The notes: generated from the letters alone by a model not told the origin. A stretch of 11,796 nucleotides of DNA from an uncultured Actinomycetospora sp. (GCA_902805495.1 CADCTH010000523.1:1-11796); one strand, 5' to 3'; counted from the first letter of the stretch, positions 1 to 7,747 are shown. Numbers and translations: made by a program.

Positions 1-480
1 CGGGAGGTCCTCGCGGCGGTCCGCGGCGGCGACGTGCGCGCCCGCGTCGGCGCCGGGGTCGTCGGCGCCCTGCTCGCCGACGCGGCGGGCGACGAGGACC
101 GCGCGGCGGACCTCCTCGAGGACGCCCTGGTCGTCGCCGCGCCGTGCGGCCTGCGCCGCCAGTTCCTCGATGAACCGGACCTCGCCCCGCTGCTGGCCCG
201 GCGCCTGGAGCGCGGCAGCGCGGCCGGCGGGTTCGCCCTGGACGTCCTCGGCCGGCCGACCGCGGCGCACGAGCGGGGAGGCGCCGTCGACCCGCTGACC
301 GAGCGCGAACGCCTCGCCCTGCGCTACCTGGCGAGCTCGCTGTCGAACACCGAGATCGCCGCCGGGCTCTACGTCTCGGTCAACACGGTGAAGACCCACC
401 AGCGCGCGGTGTACCGCAAGCTCGGCGCCGACGGACGACGGGACGCGGTGCGGCGCGCCCGGGAGCTGGGCCTGCTCTAA
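1..480 (+). CDS. LuxR/MalT-type transcriptional regulator, C-terminal part (5' end outside window)
   Basis: Only the last 159 residues are present; the frame is open from base 1, so the protein starts upstream of the window. The final ~65 residues are a LuxR-type helix-turn-helix: LTERERLALRYLA, then SNTEIAAGLYVSVNTVKTH (recognition helix SVNTVKTHQRAVYRKL), ending RRARELGLL. The preceding Ala/Leu-rich helices, including QFLDEPDLAPLLARRLE, look like the end of a tetratricopeptide-like region. That is the usual layout before the DNA-binding domain in large ATP-binding LuxR proteins (LAL/MalT family), in which an N-terminal NTPase senses a ligand. The NTPase is not visible, so the LAL assignment is inferred from the C-terminal region. 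The stop codon (478-480) overlaps the stop of the convergent SHOCT gene. A second LuxR-type end at the right edge also points into the window. Confidence 0.9.
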   Translation, partial: REVLAAVRGGDVRARVGAGVVGALLADAAGDEDRAADLLEDALVVAAPCGLRRQFLDEPDLAPLLARRLERGSAAGGFALDVLGRPTAAHERGGAVDPLTERERLALRYLASSLSNTEIAAGLYVSVNTVKTHQRAVYRKLGADGRRDAVRRARELGLL

Positions 481-785
481 CCGCCGAGGATGCGGCGCTT
501 CTGGTCGGCGAACTCCTGGTCGGTCAGGACGCCCGCGGTCCGCAGCTCACCGAGCTGCCGGAGCTGGTCGATGACCTGGTCCTGGCCGCCACTCCCGGCG
601 CCCGGAGGGGGCGGAGGCGGCGGCGGGGCGTACTGCGGCGGAGGAGCCGGCGCGTAGTACTGCGGGGGCGGGGCCTCCTCGGCGGCCCACCGTCCGGCCT
701 GGCGCCGTGACACGCGGTTCGAGACCGCGGTCGCCGTCCCCGCCACCATCGCGGTGCGGGCGAGTCCTCGGAGGAGTCCTGGCAT
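477..785 (-). CDS. SHOCT domain small protein with proline-rich linker
   Basis: 102 residues. The N-terminus (about residues 1-30) has a short Ala/Gly hydrophobic stretch, TAMVAGTATAVSNRV, followed by basic residues, which might associate with the membrane. Residues about 38-63 are a proline/tyrosine-rich linker with repeated PPPQY units and a run of eight prolines. The C-terminus is a SHOCT (short C-terminal) motif: a leucine-rich helix (VIDQLRQLGELRTAGVLTD) followed by QEFADQKRRIL. SHOCT is commonly found at the ends of small proteins and is thought to mediate oligomerisation; its specific role here is unknown. It is the last gene of the operon running down from 4381, 15 bp after the DUF6325 gene. 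A purine-rich GAGGGACGG stretch lies just upstream of the ATG. It meets the left LuxR gene tail to tail with overlapping stop codons. Confidence 0.85.
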   Translation of the reverse strand: MPGLLRGLARTAMVAGTATAVSNRVSRRQAGRWAAEEAPPPQYYAPAPPPQYAPPPPPPPPGAGSGGQDQVIDQLRQLGELRTAGVLTDQEFADQKRRILGG

Positions 786-800
786 GTCGTCCGTCCCTCG

Positions 801-1253
801 TCAGGTGTAGGAGCGCGCGTCGGGCACGGTGTCGAGCGAGGCGAGCACGGCGTCGACGGGGATCCGGCCCCCGGCGACGAGCTGCGCTCCGCTGCGGTGG
901 AAGGCGGCGGCCAGGGGTGCGGCCCACACGTTCTCGTAGACGAGCACCGCGGCGGTGGTCCCCGGTGCGAGCACGGCGGCCGCCTCCCGGAGGTCGTCGT
1001 CGCCGAGGAGCCCCGAGGACGCCCCGTGGAACTCGCGCAGGTCGAGATCCCCGTCGCCGTCGAGGTCGGCGATCTCGACGCCCGCGATCGCGCCGTCGGC
1101 TCCTTTGCTGACGAAGGCCAGGTCGAGGATCCGGATCAGGCCCCGGTCGACGAGGTCCAGCAGCAGGGCCATCCCCTCGCCGGTCATCGTCCCGGGCGGG
1201 AACTCCACGACGAGGTAGTCGATCGGCCCCGTGTCGCGTACCGGTTCGCTCAT
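801..1253 (-). CDS. DUF6325 family protein (formerly grouped with DUF1269)
   Basis: 150 residues from an ATG preceded by AGGAGG (plus-strand 1258-1263, 4 nt spacing). This RBS fixes the start at 1253 although the frame is open much further upstream. The N-terminus PIDYLVVEFPPG, followed by alternating strands and helices and the segment LAFVSKGADGAIAGVEIADL, is typical of the small soluble proteins called DUF6325 or DUF1269-like in actinobacteria. An acidic DLDGDGDLDL run could bind a cation but may simply be a linker. VLVYENVWAAPLAAAFHRSGAQLVAGGRIP near the C-terminus is characteristic of the family; function is unknown. It lies 26 bp after the alkylsulfatase gene and 15 bp before the SHOCT gene, so cotranscription is likely. 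The pairing of DUF6325 with SHOCT genes is, to my knowledge, recurrent in actinobacteria. Confidence 0.85.
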   Translation of the reverse strand: MSEPVRDTGPIDYLVVEFPPGTMTGEGMALLLDLVDRGLIRILDLAFVSKGADGAIAGVEIADLDGDGDLDLREFHGASSGLLGDDDLREAAAVLAPGTTAAVLVYENVWAAPLAAAFHRSGAQLVAGGRIPVDAVLASLDTVPDARSYT

Positions 1254-1279
1254 GGCGCCTCCTGTCGGTGATGGCCCGG

Positions 1280-3109
1280 TCACGGTGTGACGATCGGGAA
1301 GTCGGGGTTCGGCGCGTCGGTGAGCGAGGACAGGCGGTCGAGGACGCCGGCGTCCCCGGTCATGTCCACGCCCTCGGTCGCGCCGGTGCTCAGCAGGCCG
1401 AGCAGCTGCGGGCGGGTCAGGGACACCGTCAGGTACGGGTTCCGGGTCCCGTTCGTCCCGTGGCTCGGGTGGTGGATCAGGGCCCCGTTGCTGAGCTCCA
1501 TGTGGAAGCGCTCGTCGGTGTCGGTGAAGTGCCAGGCGATCGAGAACCGGTGGTCCCAGGCCTTCGCGCCGACGATGCGGATGGCGACGGAGTCGAAGAG
1601 CTGGGTGATGGTCAGGGCCGGGGCCAGGCCGCCCGGGTCGAGGTCGGTGTGCTCGATGGACGTCGCCCGGAGCTCGTGCGCGCCGCTCAGGTAGGCGTTG
1701 CGCCACGTCGCGTTCTCGGCGCCGTACCCGAGCCGCTCGAGGGTCTCGGCGAGCAGCTCGCGGGCCGCCCGGTCGTCGGGGTCGGCGAACACGGCGTGGC
1801 TGGAGAGCTCGGCGGCGAAGCGCAGGTCACCGTCGTCGAGGAAGCGCCGTGCGGCGGCCACCGCCGCGTCCTGCCCGCCCAGCGCTGCGACGTAGCGCTT
1901 CCCGGCCGCCTCCGGCGGGTGCTGCCAGAGGTGGGCCGGGTTGGCGTCGTACCACCCGAGGTAGCGCTGGTAGATCGCCTTGACGTTGTGGTTGACCGAC
2001 CCGTAGTAGCCGTGGGTGTGCCAGGCCTTCTCCAGCGCGGGTGGCATCTCGATCATCTCGCCGATCTCCGCGGCGACGTAGCCCTGGTTGATCAGGCGCA
2101 GCGTCTGGTCGTGGAGGTAGGCGTACAGGTCCCGCTGCTGGGTCAGGTAGGCGACGATGTCGTCGGTCCCCCACGTCGGCCAGTGGTGCGAGGCGAACAC
2201 GACGTGGGCGTCCCGGGCGAACAGGTCGATCGCCTCGGCGAGGTACCGCGCCCAGATGCGGGGGTCGCGCACCTGCGCGCCGCGCAGGGTCAGCAGGTTG
2301 TGCAGGTTGTGGGTGGCGTTCTCCGCCATGCACAGTGCCCGCCGGTCGGGGAACGCGAGGTTCATCTCCGCGGGGCACTCGGTGCCCGGCGTCATCTGGA
2401 ACACCATCCGGACCCCGTCCACGACCTCCTCCTGGCCGGTGCGGGTGATCTCCAGGGTCGGGGCGAGCAGGCCGGGCGTGCCGGTCGAGCCGCCGGCACC
2501 GAGACCGACACCGAGCGTCCCGGTCGCGCTGTGCGGAAGGTGGATCGCGGCGTAGTAGTAGCTGCGGCGCAGCATGGCGACGCCCGCGTAGACGTTCTCC
2601 GACACCGCGTGCTCGAGGAAGTGCTCGGGCGCGATGATCGGCACGTCGGTGTCGGCCGCGACCACGCCGAGCACGCCGCCGAAGTGGTCGAGGTGGGCGT
2701 GCGTGTAGATCACGGCGGTCACCGGCCGGTCGCCGCGGTGCCGGCGGTAGAGCGCGAGCGCCGCTTCCGCCGTCTCGGCCGAGATGAGCGGGTCGATCAC
2801 GATGACGCCGGTGTCGCCCTCCACGAGGGTCATGTTCGACATGTCGAAGCCGCGCACCTGGAAGATGCCGTCGGTCACCTCGTACAGCCCGTGCTTGGCG
2901 GTGAGCTGTGCCTGCCGCCAGAGGCTGGGGTCGACCGTGGGCGGGCAGTCGGCGTCGAGGAACGCCCACTGGTCCATGTCCCACACGACGCGACCGTCCG
3001 CGGTCGTCACGACCATCGGTTCGAGGGTCCCGATCAGGCCTCGGTCGGCGTCGGCGAAGTCGCGCCGGTCGGCGATCTCGGCTCCGTGGGTCTCGTCTGC
3101 CAGCAGCAT
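1280..3109 (-). CDS. Alkylsulfatase-type metallo-beta-lactamase-fold hydrolase (SdsA1/BDS1 family)
   Basis: 609 residues, close to the usual length of linear primary alkylsulfatases. The metal-binding signature THAHLDHFGG gives H137, H139, D141 and H142. Further expected zinc ligands are visible in order: Glu in PGTECPAEMN (~244/248), Glu in AENATHNLHN (~263) and His in FASHHWPTWG (~308-309). About residues 330-480 match the helical dimerisation domain, and about 490-609 match the SCP2-like alkylsulfatase C-terminal domain that forms a hydrophobic lid. Family members cleave the sulfate ester of primary alkyl sulfates such as SDS to give the alcohol and sulfate. No signal peptide is present, unlike secreted P. 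aeruginosa SdsA1, so it probably acts in the cytoplasm. ATG start with GAGGAG 7-8 nt upstream. It is second in the operon, 45 bp after the AI-2E transporter. The actual substrate is not proven. Confidence 0.92.
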   Translation of the reverse strand: MLLADETHGAEIADRRDFADADRGLIGTLEPMVVTTADGRVVWDMDQWAFLDADCPPTVDPSLWRQAQLTAKHGLYEVTDGIFQVRGFDMSNMTLVEGDTGVIVIDPLISAETAEAALALYRRHRGDRPVTAVIYTHAHLDHFGGVLGVVAADTDVPIIAPEHFLEHAVSENVYAGVAMLRRSYYYAAIHLPHSATGTLGVGLGAGGSTGTPGLLAPTLEITRTGQEEVVDGVRMVFQMTPGTECPAEMNLAFPDRRALCMAENATHNLHNLLTLRGAQVRDPRIWARYLAEAIDLFARDAHVVFASHHWPTWGTDDIVAYLTQQRDLYAYLHDQTLRLINQGYVAAEIGEMIEMPPALEKAWHTHGYYGSVNHNVKAIYQRYLGWYDANPAHLWQHPPEAAGKRYVAALGGQDAAVAAARRFLDDGDLRFAAELSSHAVFADPDDRAARELLAETLERLGYGAENATWRNAYLSGAHELRATSIEHTDLDPGGLAPALTITQLFDSVAIRIVGAKAWDHRFSIAWHFTDTDERFHMELSNGALIHHPSHGTNGTRNPYLTVSLTRPQLLGLLSTGATEGVDMTGDAGVLDRLSSLTDAPNPDFPIVTP

Positions 3110-3154
3110 GGGTGGATCTCCTCGGGGCGGGCGCGGAGCGGGTGGGTGCCGTGG

Positions 3155-4381
3155 TCAGACGCGGACGGTGTGGACCGGACCGCCGTCGGTGCGAGGGCTG
3201 GTGTCCGGCGGGTCGGCCGGGTCCGGCGGGTCCGACGACTCGGGCACCGCGACCGGGTCGTCCGGTTCGTCCGCGCGGTGCTTCGGCTCCTCGGGGGACG
3301 CCGCGCCGATGAGGTGGTCGACCCACTTCGCGTTCGGGTCGCAGTCGACGAGCACGGCCTTCACCAGCAGCGTGGCCGGGATCGCGAGCAGGGCGCCGAG
3401 GGGCCCGAGGACCCACGACCAGAACAGCAGCGCGACGAACGTGATGGTGGTCGACAACCCCACGGCGTCGCCGGTGAACATCGGCTGGATCAGCGACTGC
3501 ACGACGGCGTTGAGGATCAGGTACACGACGAGCACCGTGACCATCATCTGCCAGCCCCCGACGAGCAGACCGAGGATGGCCGGCGGGATGACCCCGATGA
3601 CGAAGCCGATGTTCGGGATGAAGTTGGTGATGAACGAGAGCAGGCCCCAGAGCACGACCAGGGGGACGCCGATGATGAGCAGGGCGATGCTGTCGAGCAC
3701 CGCGACGATCAGGCCGAACACCGCGGTGACCACCAGGTAGCGCCGCGTGCCGCTCGCGAAGCCCTGCAGGGCGCCGACCATGTGCGGGCGGTCCGCCCCG
3801 ATGGCCGCGATCCGGCGGCCCGCCCCGCTCGCCTCCGCGATGAGGAAGAGCAGCAGCGCGAGGATGAACACGATGCTCGTGAGCGCACCGCTGAGGTCCG
3901 CCAGGATCGCCCCGATGACGCCGACGACCCTGCCGACGTCCGCGGAGCCGGCCGTGGCCCGGGCCTGGGTGGGGTCGAAGCCCAGCGACTGGAGGGACGT
4001 GGCCAACGAGCCGGTGAGCTGCTGGATCCGCCCCGCGTACTGGGGCACCAGGCCGATGAGCTGGCCCACCGAGGCGAACAGCACGGCGACCAGGCCCAGG
4101 ATGACCGCGAAGATGATCACGATCATGGCCAGGACGGTGGTCCAGACGGGCAGCCCCTTGCGGCGCAGCCATCCCTGGACCGGGCTGACGGCGATGACGA
4201 CGACCAGCGCGAGCAGGATCGGCGAGATCAGCCACGCGGCCTGCTGGAGCCCGGCGATGGTGATCACCGTGGCGGCGGCACCGAGCAGGAGCATCAGGCC
4301 ACGGGGCATGCCCTGGGCGGCGCGGGCGACGAAGCCGGTGGGCGCCGCGGGGGCACCGGCTGCTGCGGTCGTGGTCGACAT
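3155..4381 (-). CDS. AI-2E family transporter (TqsA/PerM-like integral membrane protein)
   Basis: 408 residues. Hydrophobic segments lie at about 28-66, 81-106, 152-182, 214-245, 248-275, 278-300 and 310-342, the arrangement of the AI-2E/PerM family. The hallmark FITNFIPNIGFVIGVIPP sits at about 250-267. The soluble loop between helices (about 107-150, with LVPQYAGRIQQLTGSL) is also typical. Residues beyond about 362 form an acidic, Pro/Asp-rich tail (DPPDPADPPD) that is probably disordered. The family exports small molecules; some members release autoinducer-2 and others export ions, so the substrate cannot be named. I chose the ATG at 4381. No Shine-Dalgarno lies at normal distance, and a TACCGT box ends 7 nt upstream, which suggests a leaderless mRNA. 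An in-frame GTG at 4420 falls inside the palindromic operator candidate and is less likely. First gene of the 4381-477 operon. Confidence 0.9.
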   Translation of the reverse strand: MSTTTAAAGAPAAPTGFVARAAQGMPRGLMLLLGAAATVITIAGLQQAAWLISPILLALVVVIAVSPVQGWLRRKGLPVWTTVLAMIVIIFAVILGLVAVLFASVGQLIGLVPQYAGRIQQLTGSLATSLQSLGFDPTQARATAGSADVGRVVGVIGAILADLSGALTSIVFILALLLFLIAEASGAGRRIAAIGADRPHMVGALQGFASGTRRYLVVTAVFGLIVAVLDSIALLIIGVPLVVLWGLLSFITNFIPNIGFVIGVIPPAILGLLVGGWQMMVTVLVVYLILNAVVQSLIQPMFTGDAVGLSTTITFVALLFWSWVLGPLGALLAIPATLLVKAVLVDCDPNAKWVDHLIGAASPEEPKHRADEPDDPVAVPESSDPPDPADPPDTSPRTDGGPVHTVRV

Positions 4382-4388
4382 GGTCAGG

Positions 4389-4462
4389 ACGGTAGGAACG
4401 CCGGGGCCTCCTGCTCTCACCCGCGCGGGGTGAGCCACCGCGAGCACCGCCCGACCTACCCT
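4389..4462. promoter_or_regulatory. Divergent promoter region with central palindrome and two flanking -10-like boxes
   Basis: A 19-bp near-perfect inverted repeat, CTCACCCGCGCGGGGTGAG, occupies 4416-4434 midway between the divergent starts at 4381 and 4508. It contains TCACC-N7-GGTGA (4417-4433). On the minus strand TACCGT (4394-4389) begins 22 bp beyond the repeat, with the predicted transcription start at or next to the AI-2E ATG. On the plus strand TACCCT (4457-4462) begins 23 bp beyond the repeat, giving a leader of about 40 nt with GGAGGAGGAGG before the GTG at 4508. Neither side has a recognisable TTGACA-like -35; the repeat abuts where it would be. This is the geometry of a site for an activator placed next to RNA polymerase. 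The repeat and hexamers are seen directly; promoter function is inferred. Confidence 0.6.
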
Positions 4463-4507
4463 CCCGACACCGGAAGAGCCCACCCCGACGCCCCGGAGGA
4501 GGAGGCC

Positions 4508-5023
4508 GTGACCGTGGTCGGACGCACCGCCCCGCCGCCGACGGAGCCGGGCGAGCGCCTCGCCGGCCGGGCTCGCTCCGCCGTCTACGGCACGATCATC
4601 GCGATGTCGGTGCTCGCCTACCTCGGCGACCACGAGCCCGGCCCGTGGGTGACGGCGGTGACGGTCGGCGGCACCGGCATCGTCATCTTCCTCGCCGAGG
4701 CCTACGCGGAGGTGGTGGGACGCGCGTTCACCGGGGTCGCGGCACCGTCGGGACGCGAGGTCCGTGACGCCCTGGCGCAGAGCTGCTGGGCCGCCGTCCC
4801 CGGGCTCGCGGCCGGGGTCGTTTTGCTCGTGACGGCGCTGCTCCGCGTCCCCCTCGCCACGCGCATCGACATCACCCTCTGGACCGGGGTCCTCGCGCTC
4901 GCTCTCTGCAGCGCCCTCGCCGGGCGCGGGACGCGCCGGCGACCGGCCGTCCGGGTGGCCTGGACCCTCGCCTCGATCGTGGTGGGCTCGGCCATCGTCC
5001 TGCTCAAGGCCGCGCTCCACTGA
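4508..5023 (+). CDS. Uncharacterised five-helix membrane protein
   Basis: 171 residues, not recognised. The GTG start is preceded by GGAGGAGGAGG (4495-4505), one of the strongest ribosome-binding sites in the window. After a Pro-rich cytoplasmic-type N-terminus (about 20 residues), five hydrophobic segments are predicted at about 25-41, 47-66, 93-114, 122-138 and 149-168. Polar loops are short. The cytoplasmic-type loop 139-150 is strongly basic (GRGTRRRPAVRV). The segment GIVIFLAEAYAEVVGRAF contains two or three acidic residues inside or beside a helix, which could be functional. The stop codon lies 6 bp before the GTG of the downstream YihY-like gene, so the two are almost certainly cotranscribed. 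Possible roles include ion or osmotic homeostasis by association, but nothing in the sequence names a function. Confidence 0.8.
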   Translation: MTVVGRTAPPPTEPGERLAGRARSAVYGTIIAMSVLAYLGDHEPGPWVTAVTVGGTGIVIFLAEAYAEVVGRAFTGVAAPSGREVRDALAQSCWAAVPGLAAGVVLLVTALLRVPLATRIDITLWTGVLALALCSALAGRGTRRRPAVRVAWTLASIVVGSAIVLLKAALH

Positions 5024-5029
5024 GGCACC

Positions 5030-5989
5030 GTGACGCTCCCTGCTCCTCCCCCCACCGACGCCCCGGGCACCCGGGAGCGCCTCCGCCGGACCCGCGAGCG
5101 CTTCGAGGCGTCGACCGCCGGGCGCCTGCAGCGGCGCATCGTCGAGGTGCAGCTGACCAAGCAGGCGCTGATCCTGGCCGCCCTGGCGCTGATGCTCGTG
5201 ATCCCCGCCCTCGTCACGCTCGCGGCGGTGCTGCCCCTGGGCACCGACGACGGCGCGCTCGGCGGCTTCGCCCTGCGGCTCGGCCTGACGCCCGAGGCGA
5301 CGCACGACCTCCAGCAGCTCTTCCCCAGCCGCACGACGGTGCGCAACGCCTCCACGTGGATCGGCGCCCTGCTCACCGTGATCCTCACCGTGCGCTGGCC
5401 GATGGCGCTGCAGCGCGCCTACGAGATCGTGTGGGGTCTCCCGTTCGGCGGGCTGCGCTCGCTGGGCCGGCCCCTGCTGTGGCTGGCCGGCGCCGCCGCG
5501 CTGGTCGCCGTCGCCGCGCTCGCCGACCCGCTGCTCTCCGGTGTGGCGTGGCTCGTCGCGCTCCTCGCACTGGGCACGCCGCTGGCGATCGGGTGGGGCT
5601 GGTGGACGCAGTACCTGCTGCTCGGGGGCCGCATCGCGTGGCGGCCGCTGCTGCCCGGCGCCGTCGTCATCGGCGTCGGCCTCGTGGGACTCCGCATCGG
5701 CGCGGACGTCGTGCTCTCGCCCGCGATCACGCTGCACTACCGCGAGTACGGGCCCCTCGGGATCGTCTTCGTCATGCTCTCGTGGTTCGTCGCGTTCAGC
5801 GTCGTCCTGCTGGGGGGCGCCGTCGTGGGGCACCTGCTGGTGGGCTCGGGGGCCTTCACCCGGGCGGCGTCCGCCCCTGACGGGACTGACCCCGACGCAC
5901 CGCCTCGAGCATCGAACGCACCACCAGACCCAGCACCAGCAGGTTCGCCACCATCTGGATCGTCACCAGCACCCGGGCCGGCCCGCTGA
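5030..5989 (+). CDS. YihY/BrkB-like membrane protein with proline-rich tail overlapping the convergent gene
   Basis: 319 residues from a GTG 6 bp after the previous stop; no independent strong RBS, so translation is probably coupled. Residues 1-48 are charged ([14 protein letters not shown]). Hydrophobic segments follow at about 49-70, 107-125, 141-165, 168-192, 203-225 and 241-268. The last, [20 protein letters not shown], resembles the closing helix of YihY/BrkB proteins, once misnamed ribonuclease BN. The overall match is weaker than for the gene at 8652-7744, so this may be a diverged member. YihY proteins are polytopic membrane proteins of unsettled function. After about residue 275 the sequence is low-complexity Pro/Ala/Ser, running to 5989 over the antisense of the K+-channel-like gene (5856-5989). 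That tail probably has no conserved function, or reflects loss of an earlier stop. Confidence 0.72.
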
Positions 5990-6383
5990 CGGGGGCGATG
6001 TCCCCGAAACCGACCGTGGCGAAGACCGTCATCGTGAAGTAGAGGGCGTCGGTGTGGGTGAGCGGCTCGCTGAACGACCCGGGCCGGGCCGACTCCAGCA
6101 GGACGTAGATCGCCGCGAAGAGCAGCACGAACAGCGGGATCGCGGCGGCGAACGCCTCCACCGCACGCAGGAGAGGGTGCCGCGCACGGACGATCGCGCG
6201 CAGCTGCCAGCCGATCAGGGCCGCGAGGACGACGAGGCCGCCGAAGAACAGCACCACGGCCCCGTCCCCGGGGGCTCCCCGCAGCGGCAACCGGTAGTAC
6301 ACGACGACGAGCACCACCACGGTCACCACCGACCGCGCGAGGCTCAGCGCGACCCGGCGCGCCGACGGCGATTCGGGGCTCAT
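5856..6383 (-). CDS. K+-channel-like ion channel protein (Ion_trans_2 pore)
   Basis: 175 residues. The selectivity-filter signature is clear: [15 protein letters not shown] with the filter TVGFGD at 123-128, a common Phe variant of TVGYGD. It is preceded by a hydrophobic helix (79-98, [17 protein letters not shown]) and a pore helix (112-122), and followed by the inner helix (about 136-156, [19 protein letters not shown]). Two extra N-terminal hydrophobic segments (12-34 and 41-62) give four membrane helices plus a pore loop. There is no RCK domain or cyclic-nucleotide domain; the C-terminal tail is short and basic. It should act as a tetrameric cation channel in the cytoplasmic membrane. The ATG at 6383 overlaps the TGA of the CLC gene as ATGA (6380-6383), so translation is coupled. 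Its last 134 bp overlap the convergent YihY-like gene. Confidence 0.88.
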
Positions 6384-7747
6384 GTCGCGGGCCCGGCAGG
6401 AGGGGTCGCCGGGCGCGGGGTGAGCCGGAGCCCGACGACGTAGGCGACGGCCACCGCCACGATGACCAGGGGCATCAGCACGAGACCGTCCTCCGCGAGC
6501 AGCAGGGTGGCGAGCAGGACCGACGTGAGCGGGAGCCGCAGCATGACCGTGCACATGGCCCCGATCCCCATCGCCGCGCCGGCCAGCGGGGAGAGTCCCG
6601 GGAGGTGGGCGAGGGCGAGGCCGGCGGCCGCCCCCAGGAACATCGCGGGGAAGACGGGGCCGCCGCGGAACGCGACCAGCGACAGGCAGTAGGCGAGGCC
6701 CTTGGCGACCAGGAGGGCCAGCACGACGGCCACGGGCAGCCCCGCACCGGTCTGCAGCAGCGGCCCGATCGTGTCCTCTCCGGAGAAGAGGACCTCGGTC
6801 ACCCGGCGGCCGGTCAGCAGGGCGTAGGCCGCCGCGAGCAGCCCGATCGCCAGCCCGGCCACCGGCACCGCGACCAGCGGCCGGCGCTCGACGGGCGAGC
6901 GCAGCCGCCCACCGACCCGGCGGATCATCGTGCCCGCCAGCCCGGCGGCGATCCCGATCGCGACGGCCCACCCGAACTCGGTGAGCGTCGGGCTCCCCGC
7001 CGGCGGCAGGCCGGGGATGGCGAGCGACGCCGCGCCCAGACCGGTCCAGGAGTCCAGGCCGACGAAGATGATCGTCCCGACCCCGGCCGCGAGGAGGCCC
7101 GGCACGAGCACCAGGCCGAGCGTCGCGCCGGCCAGCCCGGCCGCCTCCATCAGCAGGAACGCCCCGAGCAGCGGCGAGCCGAAGAGCGTGCTGATCGCGG
7201 CGAACGCACCGGCCGAGGCGACGACCGCGAGCATCCGGGGCGCGGGGTCGCGGCGCGCGAGCCGGACGGCGAGCGCGGCGAGCCCGCCGCCGAGGGCGAC
7301 CAGCGGCGCCTCCGGGCCGACGACCGCACCCGCGGCCAGCGAGGCGAGGGCGGCCAGCACGATGCCGGGGATCTCGCGGGGCGCCGGGAACGACCCCGCG
7401 GAGAACCCGTCGATGGGCACGTGTCCCCCGTGGCCCGGGAGCCGGTGGACGACGAGCGCGACGAGGACGCCGGCGAGCACCAGCAGCGGGACCGGCCCCC
7501 AGGCGGGCGCGCCGCCCAGGCCGAGGGCCCGGGGCAGGTCGTCGTAGAGCGCCCGCTGGGCCAGGCCGATCAGGACGACGAACCCGTAGGACGCCGCGGC
7601 CACCGGCACGCCGAGGGCGGCGGCCACGAGGAGCAGGACGAGGTACCCGCGCTCCCGCACCACCGCGGCCGCGTCGAGCGGCGCCGCGGGCGGTGACGGG
7701 GTGCGGGCCGGGGTGCCGGCGTCGGCGCGGTCTCCCATGCCGCTCAT
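6380..7747 (-). CDS. CLC-family chloride channel or H+/Cl- antiporter
   Basis: 455 residues, a normal length for a prokaryotic CLC without CBS domains. Ordered signatures are [11 protein letters not shown] (104-114, at the position of the GSGIP filter), [13 protein letters not shown] (143-155, with E146 matching the gating glutamate of GxEGP) and [15 protein letters not shown] (362-376, matching GxFxP). About ten or more hydrophobic helices fill the protein. By eye, [12 protein letters not shown] (192-203) aligns with PLAGILFIIEEM of E. coli ClcA. E201 then matches E202, but A202 replaces the proton-relay E203, so it may be channel-like or have altered coupling. The ATG at 7747 overlaps the upstream YihY gene stop as ATGA (7744-7747); a second in-frame ATG at 7738 is possible. 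Its own stop overlaps the ATG of the K+-channel-like gene in the same way. Confidence 0.92.

Noticed and set aside
1279..1291. Palindrome GTCAC-GGT-GTGAC at the alkylsulfatase stop codon
   Set aside because: Spacing (N3) and arms differ from the TCACC-N7-GGTGA repeat. It lies at a within-operon junction with an ordinary RBS and has no -10-like box at the matching distance.
3155..4381. Autoinducer-2 quorum-sensing export as the specific function of the AI-2E family protein
   Set aside because: The family is broad and includes ion antiporters and uncharacterised exporters. No luxS or AI-2 processing gene is in the window.
1268..5023. A 3.7-kb plus-strand open frame across the first operon, with no internal stop
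   Set aside because: Apart from its last 516 bp (the real gene at 4508-5023) it is antisense to the alkylsulfatase and AI-2E genes. It is rich in Arg/Gly/Asp/His with no recognisable domain. Long antisense open frames are expected at this GC content.
4382..5833. Minus-strand open frame running upstream of the AI-2E gene
   Set aside because: It translates to highly charged low-complexity sequence, is antisense to two real plus-strand membrane genes and crosses the divergent promoter. The true protein begins at the ATG at 4381.
5030..5989. Ribonuclease BN annotation for the YihY-like proteins
   Set aside because: That name came from an early misassignment. The sequences are polytopic membrane proteins with no nuclease motif.
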